DNA of 62,730 bases from Pseudomonas sp. Bc-h (GTDB lineage Bacteria; Pseudomonadota; Gammaproteobacteria; Pseudomonadales; Pseudomonadaceae). The stretch lies in contig NZ_MUIN01000015.1 in the NCBI RefSeq assembly GCF_002080045.1, positions 1-62,730 of the forward strand, given 5' to 3'. Made by a program: the position numbers and the translations under genes. The notes under the pieces are model-generated. The model searched no databases, was not told where the DNA came from, and was given only the letters and a program-made list of their open reading frames with translations. This document shows positions 52,516-60,926 of the stretch, in pieces. Within the stretch, counting starts at the first letter, position 1; each line of letters starts with the position of its first letter.

Positions 52516-55440
52516 ATGCACAGTCAACATCTAACGGGAAACAACATGCCGCTCGACGAGCAATTGACCCTCGTGGTTCTCACCCATAATCGGCCCGCGT
52601 TTCTGCGTCGTACCTTGCAGTACTACAGCACCTTGCCTGTCCGCCTGATGGTGCTCGACTCATCCGTCCAGTCGGCGACGCAGATCAGCGAGTTGTTTCC
52701 GGATGTCGACTATCGGCACCTGCCGCAGTTGGCCGGCGAAGGCGCGCAGCAAAAGGCCGCGTTCGGTGTCAATCAGGTCGCGACGCCATTCATGGCGTTC
52801 GTCACCGATGAAGACTTCGTCGTTCATGACGCGCTTCGCGAGTCGGTGGATTTTCTCGGCGCGCACGCCGATTACGGCTTGTGCCACGGTTATTGCCTGA
52901 TGTACCAGGCTCAGGGCGACAAGGTCGAATACTTCCGCCGCGACAAGAAAGTCCTCGAGGATTACGCCAGCGACGATCCGGCTGAACGCGTCATGAGCTT
53001 TCTCGATCAGTACATTCCGCCGTTCTACGCCGTGATCCGCACCCGGTTGCTGAAGGACTGGTACGCGGTCCTGCCTCAGGGTACGGCTGGCGAGCTGCAG
53101 GAGTTCGGTCATGCCTGGTATCTGCTGTCCCGCGCCAAGGCACGCATCCTGCCGATTGCATATGTCGTTCGTGAAATCAGTCACAGAGTCTCGGAAGACG
53201 ATACCGACCTGCTCAAAAAACTCGGCGCTAGCGACGCCAGATCGGTCATCGAGCGTCAACAGTTCGCCAGCTTTCTGGCGTCTTTACAGATATCGGCCGA
53301 CTCGACGACAGCTGAGCAGCGCACCCAAGGCGTGCTGGCCGCTTATGAGCAATTGCGCGACTGCCTGAACGAGCGTCGCTCGCTGGGGCTCAGCAGCATC
53401 GTGGTCTCGCAGTGGACCGATGTTCTGCACCCCGCAGACCGATGCTTCGGGCCTCGGCAATTCGTGGAAATGCCATTCTACAATCAGGCATTTTTCGACG
53501 TTCTGAGTGACATCGAATTCCTGATTCACGCCATGCCCGCAGGACAGCTGCAAATGCAGCATCTGGAAGGTGTATGGGCACAGCATGAGCGGTTGTTGCG
53601 CACCTACGACAACGACACCACCGAAACCATCACCAATCGCCTCTGGCAGGCGATGGAACTGAACATTTTCAACCCCGCCGTGGTCGAGCGGTTGGCCAGA
53701 TTGTGGGTCAACAAAACCGAGATCGATGAGTCCGGACATCTCGCTTCATGGCTGGAGCGCCTGCAGGGGGTGGTCAGCGAAAATCCACGGGAGCGTTTTG
53801 CCCGTATGCCGTCCGGGCAGGTGTTGCAATGGCTGGATGCGCGCCAACCGACCCCCGATGATGTCAACGCCATTACCCGGTATATCACCGAGCAAGGCGG
53901 CGTGCCGCAGTTCGGTATTCTGCTGCTGGATCTGGATGACGATCTGGACAAACTCCAGACCACGCTCGACAGCCTGGTTGCGGGCCACTGCAAAACCTTC
54001 AGGATCGTGGTGCTCACCACGGGCGAGCCTCTGGCTAAAACCTCTGCGCAAAATACGTTGCACTTCGTCAAGGTCAGCAGGAACAACTGGATCGAGAAGC
54101 TCAATCAAGCGGTGCAGCAGTCCAGCTGCGACTGGCTGATGCTCGCCAATGCCGGCGATGAGTTCACCCCAGGCGGGCTGTTGCGTGCATCGCTCGAGCT
54201 TCAGGCCGCGCCTGAGTGCCGTGCAGTGTTTGCCGACGAGATCCAGCGCCTGCCCGGTGGCGCACTCACGCATGTGATGCGGCCTGGGTTCAATCTCGAC
54301 CTGTTGCAAAGCCACCCGACCATGATGTCCCGTCACTGGCTCATCCGTCGTGACGTGCTCATCGGGGCTGGCGGCTACTCGGCCGACTATGCACAGGCAC
54401 TGGAATTCGAACTGCTGCTGCGGGTTATCGAACAGGGCGGCATGGGGTGGCTTGCCCATCTGGATGAGCCGCTGTTGGTCTGCGACGCCGTACCGGTGGA
54501 AGAAAACGCGCAGCAGCGTCTTGCGCTGATCCGGCACCTGACCAACCGCGGCTACAAGGCCAGCATCAGTCCGGTGGCCGGTCAGGCGTGGCGAATCGAT
54601 TACCGCCATGGGCCACGGCCTCTGGTGTCGATCATCATCGACGCAGAAGACAACCTCGGCGAGGTCCAGCGTTGCCTGGCCAGTGTCGTGCTGCGCACCC
54701 GCTACACCCACTACGAAGTGCTGATTGCCGACAACCACAGCCCGGCACCGGAGCTGGCTGAGTGGCTGGCCCGTCAAGAGAAAGGTCGGGTGCGCGTGGT
54801 TCGCATGCCCGAGCGTCTGAGCAAGGCCGCCGTACACAACGCCATGCGCCAACAGGCCAAGGGCGAATACCTGATTTTGCTGTCCGCCCAAGGTGAAGTC
54901 GTCAATCCGAACTGGGTCGACTCGCTGCTCAATCAGGCCATGCGTCCGGAAGTAGGGGTCGTCGGCGCCAAGCTGCTGGACCGCAACGGCAAGGTGAGCC
55001 AGGCCGGTTTGATTCTCGGGCTCAACGAAGGCGTTGGCTCGGCATTCGTCGGCGAAGCGCGCGAGGCCGAGGGTTATCTGCAGCGGCTGGTGCTCGAACA
55101 GAATTATTCGGCGGTGTCCGACGCCTGCCTGATGGTGCGCAGCGAGCTGTTCGATGCGGTCGGTGGGCTGGACGAACAAGACTTTACCGATGCTTTCAGC
55201 GATGTCGACCTGTGCCTGAAAATCGGCCAGGCCGGTTATCTGGTGGTCTGGACGCCTCAGGCTCAGATCGTTCATCCGGGTGCTCTACCACAGGCACCGG
55301 CGGCCTTGGCCGCGCTGATGCACAAATGGGCCGATGCGTTCTCCCACGATCTGGCTTACAACAAGAACCTGGCCCTGACCGGCAAGGGTTTCAGCCTCGG
55401 TGTGGCGTCCAGCGAAAGCTGGGCACAGCTGATCGCTTAG
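52516..55440 (+). CDS. Large glycosyltransferase without the GT-B domain (GT4 of this window)
   Basis: A protein of about 974 residues. The N-terminal GT2-type domain belongs to the TIGR00180-like branch (LTLVVLTHNRPAFLRRTL; acidic DED in FVTDEDFVV near 95). It is followed by a helical segment and a degenerate GT2-like unit (MLANAGDEFT). A last GT2 unit begins RPLVSIIIDAEDN near 700, with LLSAQGEV where a DxD is expected. It stops where the other three paralogues continue into a GT-B domain. ATG 52516 has AGGAAAAAA upstream; ATG 52546 is an alternative. It ends 15 bp before pseB and heads the same operon, so it is a candidate pseudaminic acid transferase. Confidence 0.83.
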   Translation: MHSQHLTGNNMPLDEQLTLVVLTHNRPAFLRRTLQYYSTLPVRLMVLDSSVQSATQISELFPDVDYRHLPQLAGEGAQQKAAFGVNQVATPFMAFVTDEDFVVHDALRESVDFLGAHADYGLCHGYCLMYQAQGDKVEYFRRDKKVLEDYASDDPAERVMSFLDQYIPPFYAVIRTRLLKDWYAVLPQGTAGELQEFGHAWYLLSRAKARILPIAYVVREISHRVSEDDTDLLKKLGASDARSVIERQQFASFLASLQISADSTTAEQRTQGVLAAYEQLRDCLNERRSLGLSSIVVSQWTDVLHPADRCFGPRQFVEMPFYNQAFFDVLSDIEFLIHAMPAGQLQMQHLEGVWAQHERLLRTYDNDTTETITNRLWQAMELNIFNPAVVERLARLWVNKTEIDESGHLASWLERLQGVVSENPRERFARMPSGQVLQWLDARQPTPDDVNAITRYITEQGGVPQFGILLLDLDDDLDKLQTTLDSLVAGHCKTFRIVVLTTGEPLAKTSAQNTLHFVKVSRNNWIEKLNQAVQQSSCDWLMLANAGDEFTPGGLLRASLELQAAPECRAVFADEIQRLPGGALTHVMRPGFNLDLLQSHPTMMSRHWLIRRDVLIGAGGYSADYAQALEFELLLRVIEQGGMGWLAHLDEPLLVCDAVPVEENAQQRLALIRHLTNRGYKASISPVAGQAWRIDYRHGPRPLVSIIIDAEDNLGEVQRCLASVVLRTRYTHYEVLIADNHSPAPELAEWLARQEKGRVRVVRMPERLSKAAVHNAMRQQAKGEYLILLSAQGEVVNPNWVDSLLNQAMRPEVGVVGAKLLDRNGKVSQAGLILGLNEGVGSAFVGEAREAEGYLQRLVLEQNYSAVSDACLMVRSELFDAVGGLDEQDFTDAFSDVDLCLKIGQAGYLVVWTPQAQIVHPGALPQAPAALAALMHKWADAFSHDLAYNKNLALTGKGFSLGVASSESWAQLIA

Positions 55441-55455
55441 TCAAGGGACCCTGTC

Positions 55456-56457
55456 ATGTTCAACGGTAAATCGGTATTCATCTCTGGGGCGACCGGCTCG
55501 TTCGGTCGCATGTTCATCCGCACGCTGCTTGCGCGCTACCAGCCCCGGCGCGTGGTGGTGTTCTCCCGCGATGAGCTCAAGCAGTACGAAATGCAGCAGG
55601 AATTCAATGCGCCCTGCATGCGCTATTTTCTCGGCGATGTGCGTGATGCCGAGCGTCTGCAGCAGGCCATGCGCGGCATTGATTATGTGGTGCATGCGGC
55701 TGCGCTGAAGCACGTGCCGGCGGCCGAGTACAACCCGACCGAATTCATCCGCACCAACGTCAATGGTGCGGAAAACATCATCGCCGCGGCCATCGCCAAC
55801 GGTGTGAAGAAGGTCATCGCGCTGTCCACCGACAAGGCCGCCAGCCCGATCAATCTGTACGGCGCCACCAAGCTGCTGTCGGACAAATTGTTCGTGGCCG
55901 CCAACAACATCGGCGGCGAAGAGCAGACCCGTTTTGCCGTGGTGCGCTACGGCAACGTGGCGGGCTCGCGTGGCTCCATCGTGCCGTTCTTCAACAAGCT
56001 GATCGCGGGCGGCGCGAAGGAGCTGCCGATCACCGATCCGCGCATGACCCGTTTCTGGATCACGCTGGACCACGGTGTCGATTTCGTGATGCAGAGTTTC
56101 GAGCGCATGCACGGCGGCGAAGTGTTCGTGCCCAAGATCTCTTCAGTGCGCATAGTCGATCTGGCCCAGGCCATGGCCGCCGATCTGCCGCACAAGCTGG
56201 TCGGGATTCGGCCGGGCGAGAAGCTTCACGAGTTGATGGTGCCGCAGGACGATGCGCGCATGACCCTGGAGTTCGAAGATCACTACACCATCGTGCCGTC
56301 GATTCGTTTCAACAACGTCGACACCGATTTCGCCATCGACGCGACGGGCGAGAAGGGCAAGGCTGTGAGCGATGACTTCGAATATCGCTCGGACACCAAC
56401 CCGGACTTTTTGACGATCCCGCAGATCGGCGAACTGCACGCCGATATCACGCCATGA
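55456..56457 (+). CDS. pseB: UDP-GlcNAc 4,6-dehydratase (inverting) PseB
   Basis: A 333-residue SDR-type dehydratase/5-epimerase. It has SGATGSFG (NADP binding), the long YEMQQEFN-type region, TDKAASPINLYGATK (catalytic Asp-Lys and YxxxK-equivalent) and RYGNVAGSRGSIVPFF, all typical of PseB/FlaA1. It converts UDP-GlcNAc to the 4-keto-6-deoxy-L-altro sugar, the first step to pseudaminic acid. Its TGA overlaps the pseC ATG. Confidence 0.95.
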   Translation: MFNGKSVFISGATGSFGRMFIRTLLARYQPRRVVVFSRDELKQYEMQQEFNAPCMRYFLGDVRDAERLQQAMRGIDYVVHAAALKHVPAAEYNPTEFIRTNVNGAENIIAAAIANGVKKVIALSTDKAASPINLYGATKLLSDKLFVAANNIGGEEQTRFAVVRYGNVAGSRGSIVPFFNKLIAGGAKELPITDPRMTRFWITLDHGVDFVMQSFERMHGGEVFVPKISSVRIVDLAQAMAADLPHKLVGIRPGEKLHELMVPQDDARMTLEFEDHYTIVPSIRFNNVDTDFAIDATGEKGKAVSDDFEYRSDTNPDFLTIPQIGELHADITP

Positions 56458-57620
56458 TTCCCTACGGCCGGCAGAGCCTCGATCAGGCCGATATCGACGC
56501 TGTGGTCGAGGTGCTCGAGTCCGATTGGCTGACACAGGGCCCGACCATCGAGCGCTTCGAAGCGGCGATGGCCGAGCGCTGCGAGGCGGGCTTTGGCGTC
56601 GCGGTGTGCAACGCCACGGCGGCGCTGCACATTGCCTGTCTGGCAGCAGGGCTGGGCGAGGGCGACTGGCTGTGGACCAGCCCCAATACCTTTCTCGCGT
56701 CGGCCAACTGCGGGCGTTATTGCGGCGCCGATGTGGACTTCGTCGACATCGATCCACTGACCTGGAACCTCGACGTCAACGCCCTCAAACACAAGCTGGA
56801 AAGCGCCGAGCGTGAGGGCAGGCTGCCGAAGGTGTTGGTGGCGGTTGCGTTCTCCGGGCAGAGCTGCGACATGCGCGCCATTGCCGAACTGTCGCGGCGC
56901 TATGGCTTTGTGGTGATCGAAGACGCTTCTCACGCGGTCGGCGCGAGCTATGCCGGTCGCCCGGTGGGTTGCGGCGAGTATGCCGACATGACCGTGTTCA
57001 GCTTTCATCCGGTGAAAATCGTCACCACCGGGGAGGGCGGCCTGGTGTTGACCAACTCCCCTGAGCGGGCCGAGCATCTGCGTCGTCTGCGCAGCCACGG
57101 CATGACCCGCGACCCGGTGCAGATGGACGCGCCGAGCCACGGCCCCTGGTACTACCAGCAGGTCGAACTGGGCTTCAATTACCGCATCACCGACATGCAG
57201 GCTGCGCTGGGCTTGTCACAGCTGAACAAGCTCGACGGTTTCCTGGCGCGACGTCGGCAACTGGTGGCGCGTTATCAGGCGTTGCTCGCTGATCTACCGC
57301 TGACTTTGCCGACCCCGCAGCCCGAGGCCGAGTCGGCCTGGCATCTGTATGTCGTGCGCTTGCAGACCGAACGTTTGCAGCACAGTCATCGCCAGATTTT
57401 CGAGGGCTTGCGCGCGGCCGGTATCGGGGTCAACGTGCATTACATTCCGGTGCATCTGCAGCCGTACTATCGTGACCTTGGCTTTGCGGCGGGTGACTTC
57501 CCCCAGGCCGAAGCCTATTACGCACAGGCCATCAGCCTGCCGCTGTTCCCGGCCATGACCGATGAACAACAGGACTTTGTGGTCGATCAGCTGCGACGCT
57601 TGCTGACCGATGCTCAATAG
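56454..57620 (+). CDS. pseC: UDP-4-amino-4,6-dideoxy-AltNAc transaminase PseC
   Basis: A 388-residue DegT-family aminotransferase. The N-terminus IPYGRQSLDQADIDAVVEVL is typical of PseC. PLP-Lys is in FSFHPVKIVTTGEGG and DASHAVGASY precedes it. It uses glutamate to aminate the PseB product at C4. It overlaps pseB by 4 bases. Sequence and neighbours separate it clearly from the VioA-like enzyme at 22220. Confidence 0.95.
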   Translation: MIPYGRQSLDQADIDAVVEVLESDWLTQGPTIERFEAAMAERCEAGFGVAVCNATAALHIACLAAGLGEGDWLWTSPNTFLASANCGRYCGADVDFVDIDPLTWNLDVNALKHKLESAEREGRLPKVLVAVAFSGQSCDMRAIAELSRRYGFVVIEDASHAVGASYAGRPVGCGEYADMTVFSFHPVKIVTTGEGGLVLTNSPERAEHLRRLRSHGMTRDPVQMDAPSHGPWYYQQVELGFNYRITDMQAALGLSQLNKLDGFLARRRQLVARYQALLADLPLTLPTPQPEAESAWHLYVVRLQTERLQHSHRQIFEGLRAAGIGVNVHYIPVHLQPYYRDLGFAAGDFPQAEAYYAQAISLPLFPAMTDEQQDFVVDQLRRLLTDAQ

Positions 57621-57662
57621 ACGGATCCCCGACATGCCTGCATCCATCGAGGGCAAACGACC

Positions 57663-58364
57663 ATGACGGCGGTTGCGATCATTCCTGCACGCGGTGGCAG
57701 CCAGCGAATTGCGCGCAAGAATCTGAAGCTGTTCAACGGCGAGCCGATGATGGTCGGCTCGATTCGTACGGCGCTGACGAGCGGGCTGTTCGATCGTGTG
57801 GTGGTCAGCACCGACGACGAGGAAATCGCCGAGGTCGCACGAAGCCATGGCGCAGAGGTGCCGTTCATGCGGCCCGCCGATCTCGCCGATGCCTGGACCG
57901 GCACGGCAGCGGTGATTCAGCACGCCATCCGCGCACTGGATCAGCCATTCGATTTCACCTGCTGCCTCTACGCGACCGCCCCGTTGTTGCAGGCGCGCTT
58001 CCTGCGTGAGGGCCTGCACGCCTTGCAGGGGGCACCGGACAAATCCTATGCGTTCTCGGTCGCAAGCTTTGGTTTCCCCATACAACGCGCGCTGGTGATC
58101 AACGACGACGGCAGCCTGAGCTCGATGCACCCCGAATACCGCACCGTACGTTCTCAGGATCTGCCCGTCGCCTATCAGGACGCCGGTCAGTTCTATTGGG
58201 GGCGTAGCGAGGCCTGGTTGCGTGGCGATGTAATTTTTTCCGACCTGAGCCTGCCGGTGATTCTGCCGCGGCATCTGGTGCAGGACATCGACACCGAAGA
58301 AGACTGGCTGCGCGCCGAGTACCTCTATGCGGCACTCAAGGCGGGCGGGGAGCTTGAGCCGTGA
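57663..58364 (+). CDS. pseF: CMP-pseudaminic acid synthetase PseF
   Basis: A 233-residue cytidylyltransferase with the nucleotide-binding IPARGGSQRIARKNLKLF at the N-terminus (mononucleotide-binding P-loop-like motif of CMP-sugar synthetases) and VVVSTDDEEIAEVA. It activates pseudaminic acid with CTP. It starts 42 bp after pseC and its stop overlaps the GTG of pseG-pseH. Confidence 0.94.
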   Translation: MTAVAIIPARGGSQRIARKNLKLFNGEPMMVGSIRTALTSGLFDRVVVSTDDEEIAEVARSHGAEVPFMRPADLADAWTGTAAVIQHAIRALDQPFDFTCCLYATAPLLQARFLREGLHALQGAPDKSYAFSVASFGFPIQRALVINDDGSLSSMHPEYRTVRSQDLPVAYQDAGQFYWGRSEAWLRGDVIFSDLSLPVILPRHLVQDIDTEEDWLRAEYLYAALKAGGELEP

Positions 58365-59881
58365 GAGTGCTGATTCGCGCCGACGCCTCCATGACCATCG
58401 GCAGTGGCCACATCGCCCGCTGCCTGACGCTGGCCAACGTGCTGCGCAAGGATGGCGCCGAAGTGGTCTTCGCCTGTCGGCAGTTGCCAGGCCATCTGTT
58501 GCAGCGGTTGGCCGATCAGGGTTATGTCGCCCTTGATCTGCCAGAGCGCTATGCACAGGAGCAGGAGCAGGAGCAGGAGCAGAGCGGGGCGGATATCGAA
58601 ACGTCTCTTGCCTGGCAGGCTGACATTGATGCCCTCGCGGACGCTCTGAACAATCAGCCGCGATTCGACTGGCTGATTGTCGACCACTACGGTCTGGACG
58701 CTCGCTGGGAGCGTGCCGCGCGGCGGTTCGCTGATCGCCTGATGGCAGTCGACGATCTGGCCAATCGGCCTCACGCCGTGGACCTGCTGCTGGATCAGAA
58801 TTACTCTGCGCAGGCTCAGGATCGCCCCTACGATCAGTGGCTCGACCCTCGCTGCAAGACTTTCCTCGGCCCGCGCTTTGCGCTGATGCGCGACGAATTC
58901 CAGTGCGAGCCGATCACGATCAAACCTCGGGTTGAACGCGTGCTGGTCAACTTCGGCGGCTTCGATGCCGCGCGACAGGTGCATGCAACGATGCTGGCGC
59001 TGCAGGGCTTCGACGACCTGCAGGTGGACTTTGTCGCCGGATCGCACAATCCCGAATGGGAAGCCATGTGCGACTTGGCCAAGGCGCGCCCGAACTGGCG
59101 GTTGCATGAGTTGGTCAGTGATTTTTTCGGTCTGATGCGACAAGCCGATCTGTTCATCGGGGCAGGCGGTGGCACGACGTGGGAGCGTGCTGCGCTGGGT
59201 TTGCCGACCCTATGCGTTTCGGTCGCCAACAACCAGCAGCTCAACGCGCAATTACTGGCCGAGTCGGGCGTGCATCTGTACCTGGGGGGCCACGAAACCC
59301 TCGACCCGCAGCAGTTGGTCCAGGCCATCGCGCTGCTGCGTGACAATCGTCCACTGCGCCAAAGCTTTGCCGTACGCTCACAGGCAATGGTCGATGGCCG
59401 GGGCGCGCAGCGTCTGGCGGTCGCCTTGATCGAGCCGGTCTGGGCGCTGCGCAAGGCAACCGAACTCGACGCGACGCTGTTGTTCGAAGGGCGTAACGCG
59501 CCACACGTGCGGCAGTGGGCATTCAACAGTGATCTGATCGACTGGGACAGCCACGTCGCCTGGCTCCAGCGCAGCCTGCAGAACCCGCAGCGCTTGCTTC
59601 TGATTGGCGATACCGCCCACGGCCCCGTCGGCATGCTGCGGTACGACCGCCAGGACGAGCGCGTCGAAGTGTCGATCTACCTGTTCGAAGGCCAGGCCGG
59701 AGTTGGCTGGGGGCAGGCGCTGCTCAGCAGCGGCGAACGCTATCTGCGCCAGCATTGGCCGCAGGTACGCGTGATTGAGGCCCAGGTGCTGGCCGATAAC
59801 GCGGTGTCCATTTCTCTTTTCCAGAAGGCCGGTTACCGCCAGGCCGAGTGTCATTTTCAGCGAGTGATCAACGATGAGTAG
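58361..59881 (+). CDS. pseG-pseH: PseG-PseH fusion: UDP-sugar hydrolase plus 4-amino N-acetyltransferase
   Basis: A 506-residue protein. Residues 1-345 or so are PseG (IRADASMTIGSGHIARCLTL, then FIGAGGGTTWERAALGLP and VANNQQLNAQLL), the GT-B-fold hydrolase that removes UDP. Residues about 350-506 are a GNAT acetyltransferase (LIDWDSHVAWLQRSL, GWGQALLSSGERYLRQHW, VLADNAVSISLFQKAGY) matching PseH. The two are separate genes in Campylobacter and Helicobacter. GTG 58361 overlaps the pseF stop. A GAGCAG hexamer repeat encodes an (EQ)n stretch near residues 66-74 in the PseG part. Confidence 0.9.
   Translation: MRVLIRADASMTIGSGHIARCLTLANVLRKDGAEVVFACRQLPGHLLQRLADQGYVALDLPERYAQEQEQEQEQSGADIETSLAWQADIDALADALNNQPRFDWLIVDHYGLDARWERAARRFADRLMAVDDLANRPHAVDLLLDQNYSAQAQDRPYDQWLDPRCKTFLGPRFALMRDEFQCEPITIKPRVERVLVNFGGFDAARQVHATMLALQGFDDLQVDFVAGSHNPEWEAMCDLAKARPNWRLHELVSDFFGLMRQADLFIGAGGGTTWERAALGLPTLCVSVANNQQLNAQLLAESGVHLYLGGHETLDPQQLVQAIALLRDNRPLRQSFAVRSQAMVDGRGAQRLAVALIEPVWALRKATELDATLLFEGRNAPHVRQWAFNSDLIDWDSHVAWLQRSLQNPQRLLLIGDTAHGPVGMLRYDRQDERVEVSIYLFEGQAGVGWGQALLSSGERYLRQHWPQVRVIEAQVLADNAVSISLFQKAGYRQAECHFQRVINDE
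58556..58582 (+). repeat. In-frame hexanucleotide repeat (CAGGAG)4.5 within pseG
   Basis: Four perfect CAGGAG units plus CAG encode alternating Gln and Glu. Slippage would change length by two residues per unit without a frameshift. Confidence 0.9.
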
Positions 59882-60926
59882 TTTCAGGATCGGTTCGAGA
59901 ACCATCGGCCACGACGCAGCGCCGTTCGTCATCGCCGAAATGAGTGGCAACCACAATCAGTCGCTGGACCAGGCGCTGCGCATCGTCGAGGCCGCCGCCA
60001 AGGCGGGCGCTCATGCCCTCAAGCTGCAAACCTACACCGCCGACACCATGACTCTGGACATCGCTGAGGGCGAATTCTTCATCAAGGACCCCAACAGTCT
60101 GTGGGCCGGGTCTTCGCTGTATGCGCTGTATGAGAAGGCTCACACGCCGTGGGAGTGGCATGCGCCGATTTTCGCCCGCGCCAAAGAGTTGGGCATGCTC
60201 GCGTTCTCCACGCCATTCGATGAAAGCGCCGTGGACTTTCTTGAGAGCCTGGACGTGCCGGCGTACAAGATCGCCAGTTTCGAGAACACCGATATCCCGC
60301 TGATCCGCAAAGTCGCCGCCACTGGCAAGCCGATGATCATTTCAACCGGCATGGCCAGCATCGCCGAGCTCGACGAAAGCGTGCGCGCGGCGCGGGAGGC
60401 GGGATGCAAGGATCTGGTGCTGCTCAAATGCACCAGCACCTACCCGGCCTCCCCCGAGAACAGCCACATTCGCACCATCCCGCATCTGGCGGGGCTGTTT
60501 GGCTGTCAGGTCGGGCTTTCCGATCACACCATGGGCGTCGGGGTTTCGGTGGCAGCGGTGGCGATGGGCGCAACGGTCATCGAAAAACACTTCACCCTCG
60601 ATCGTGCCGATGGCGGTGTAGACGCCAGTTTCTCGCTGGAGCCTGCCGAGATGGCGAGCCTGGTGACAGAAACCGAGCGCGCCTGGCAAGGTCTCGGCGT
60701 GGTGCGTTATGGCGCCACTCAAGCCGAACAGAAGTCCCTGGTGTTCCGCCGCTCGCTCTACGTGGTGCGGGACATTGCCCAAGGCGAGGCCTTCAGCAAA
60801 GACAACGTCCGCGCCATCCGTCCGGGGCTGGGGCTGGCCCCCAAGCACATCGATACCGTGCTCGGCCGTACAGCCCGACACGCCCTCAAGCGCGGCACGG
60901 CGCTGAGTTGGGATGTGGTGGGCTGA
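59874..60926 (+). CDS. pseI: Pseudaminic acid synthase PseI
   Basis: A 350-residue NeuB-family synthase that condenses the 2,4-diacetamido hexose with phosphoenolpyruvate. The TIM barrel has FVIAEMSGNHNQS, KLQTYTADTMTLD and EKHFTLDRADGGVDASFSL. The C-terminal SAF antifreeze-like domain is at about 290-350 (SLYVVRDIAQGEAFS). Residues after EKHFT favour PseI over NeuB. It overlaps pseG-pseH by 8 bases and completes a six-activity pathway. Confidence 0.95.
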   Translation: MSSFRIGSRTIGHDAAPFVIAEMSGNHNQSLDQALRIVEAAAKAGAHALKLQTYTADTMTLDIAEGEFFIKDPNSLWAGSSLYALYEKAHTPWEWHAPIFARAKELGMLAFSTPFDESAVDFLESLDVPAYKIASFENTDIPLIRKVAATGKPMIISTGMASIAELDESVRAAREAGCKDLVLLKCTSTYPASPENSHIRTIPHLAGLFGCQVGLSDHTMGVGVSVAAVAMGATVIEKHFTLDRADGGVDASFSLEPAEMASLVTETERAWQGLGVVRYGATQAEQKSLVFRRSLYVVRDIAQGEAFSKDNVRAIRPGLGLAPKHIDTVLGRTARHALKRGTALSWDVVG

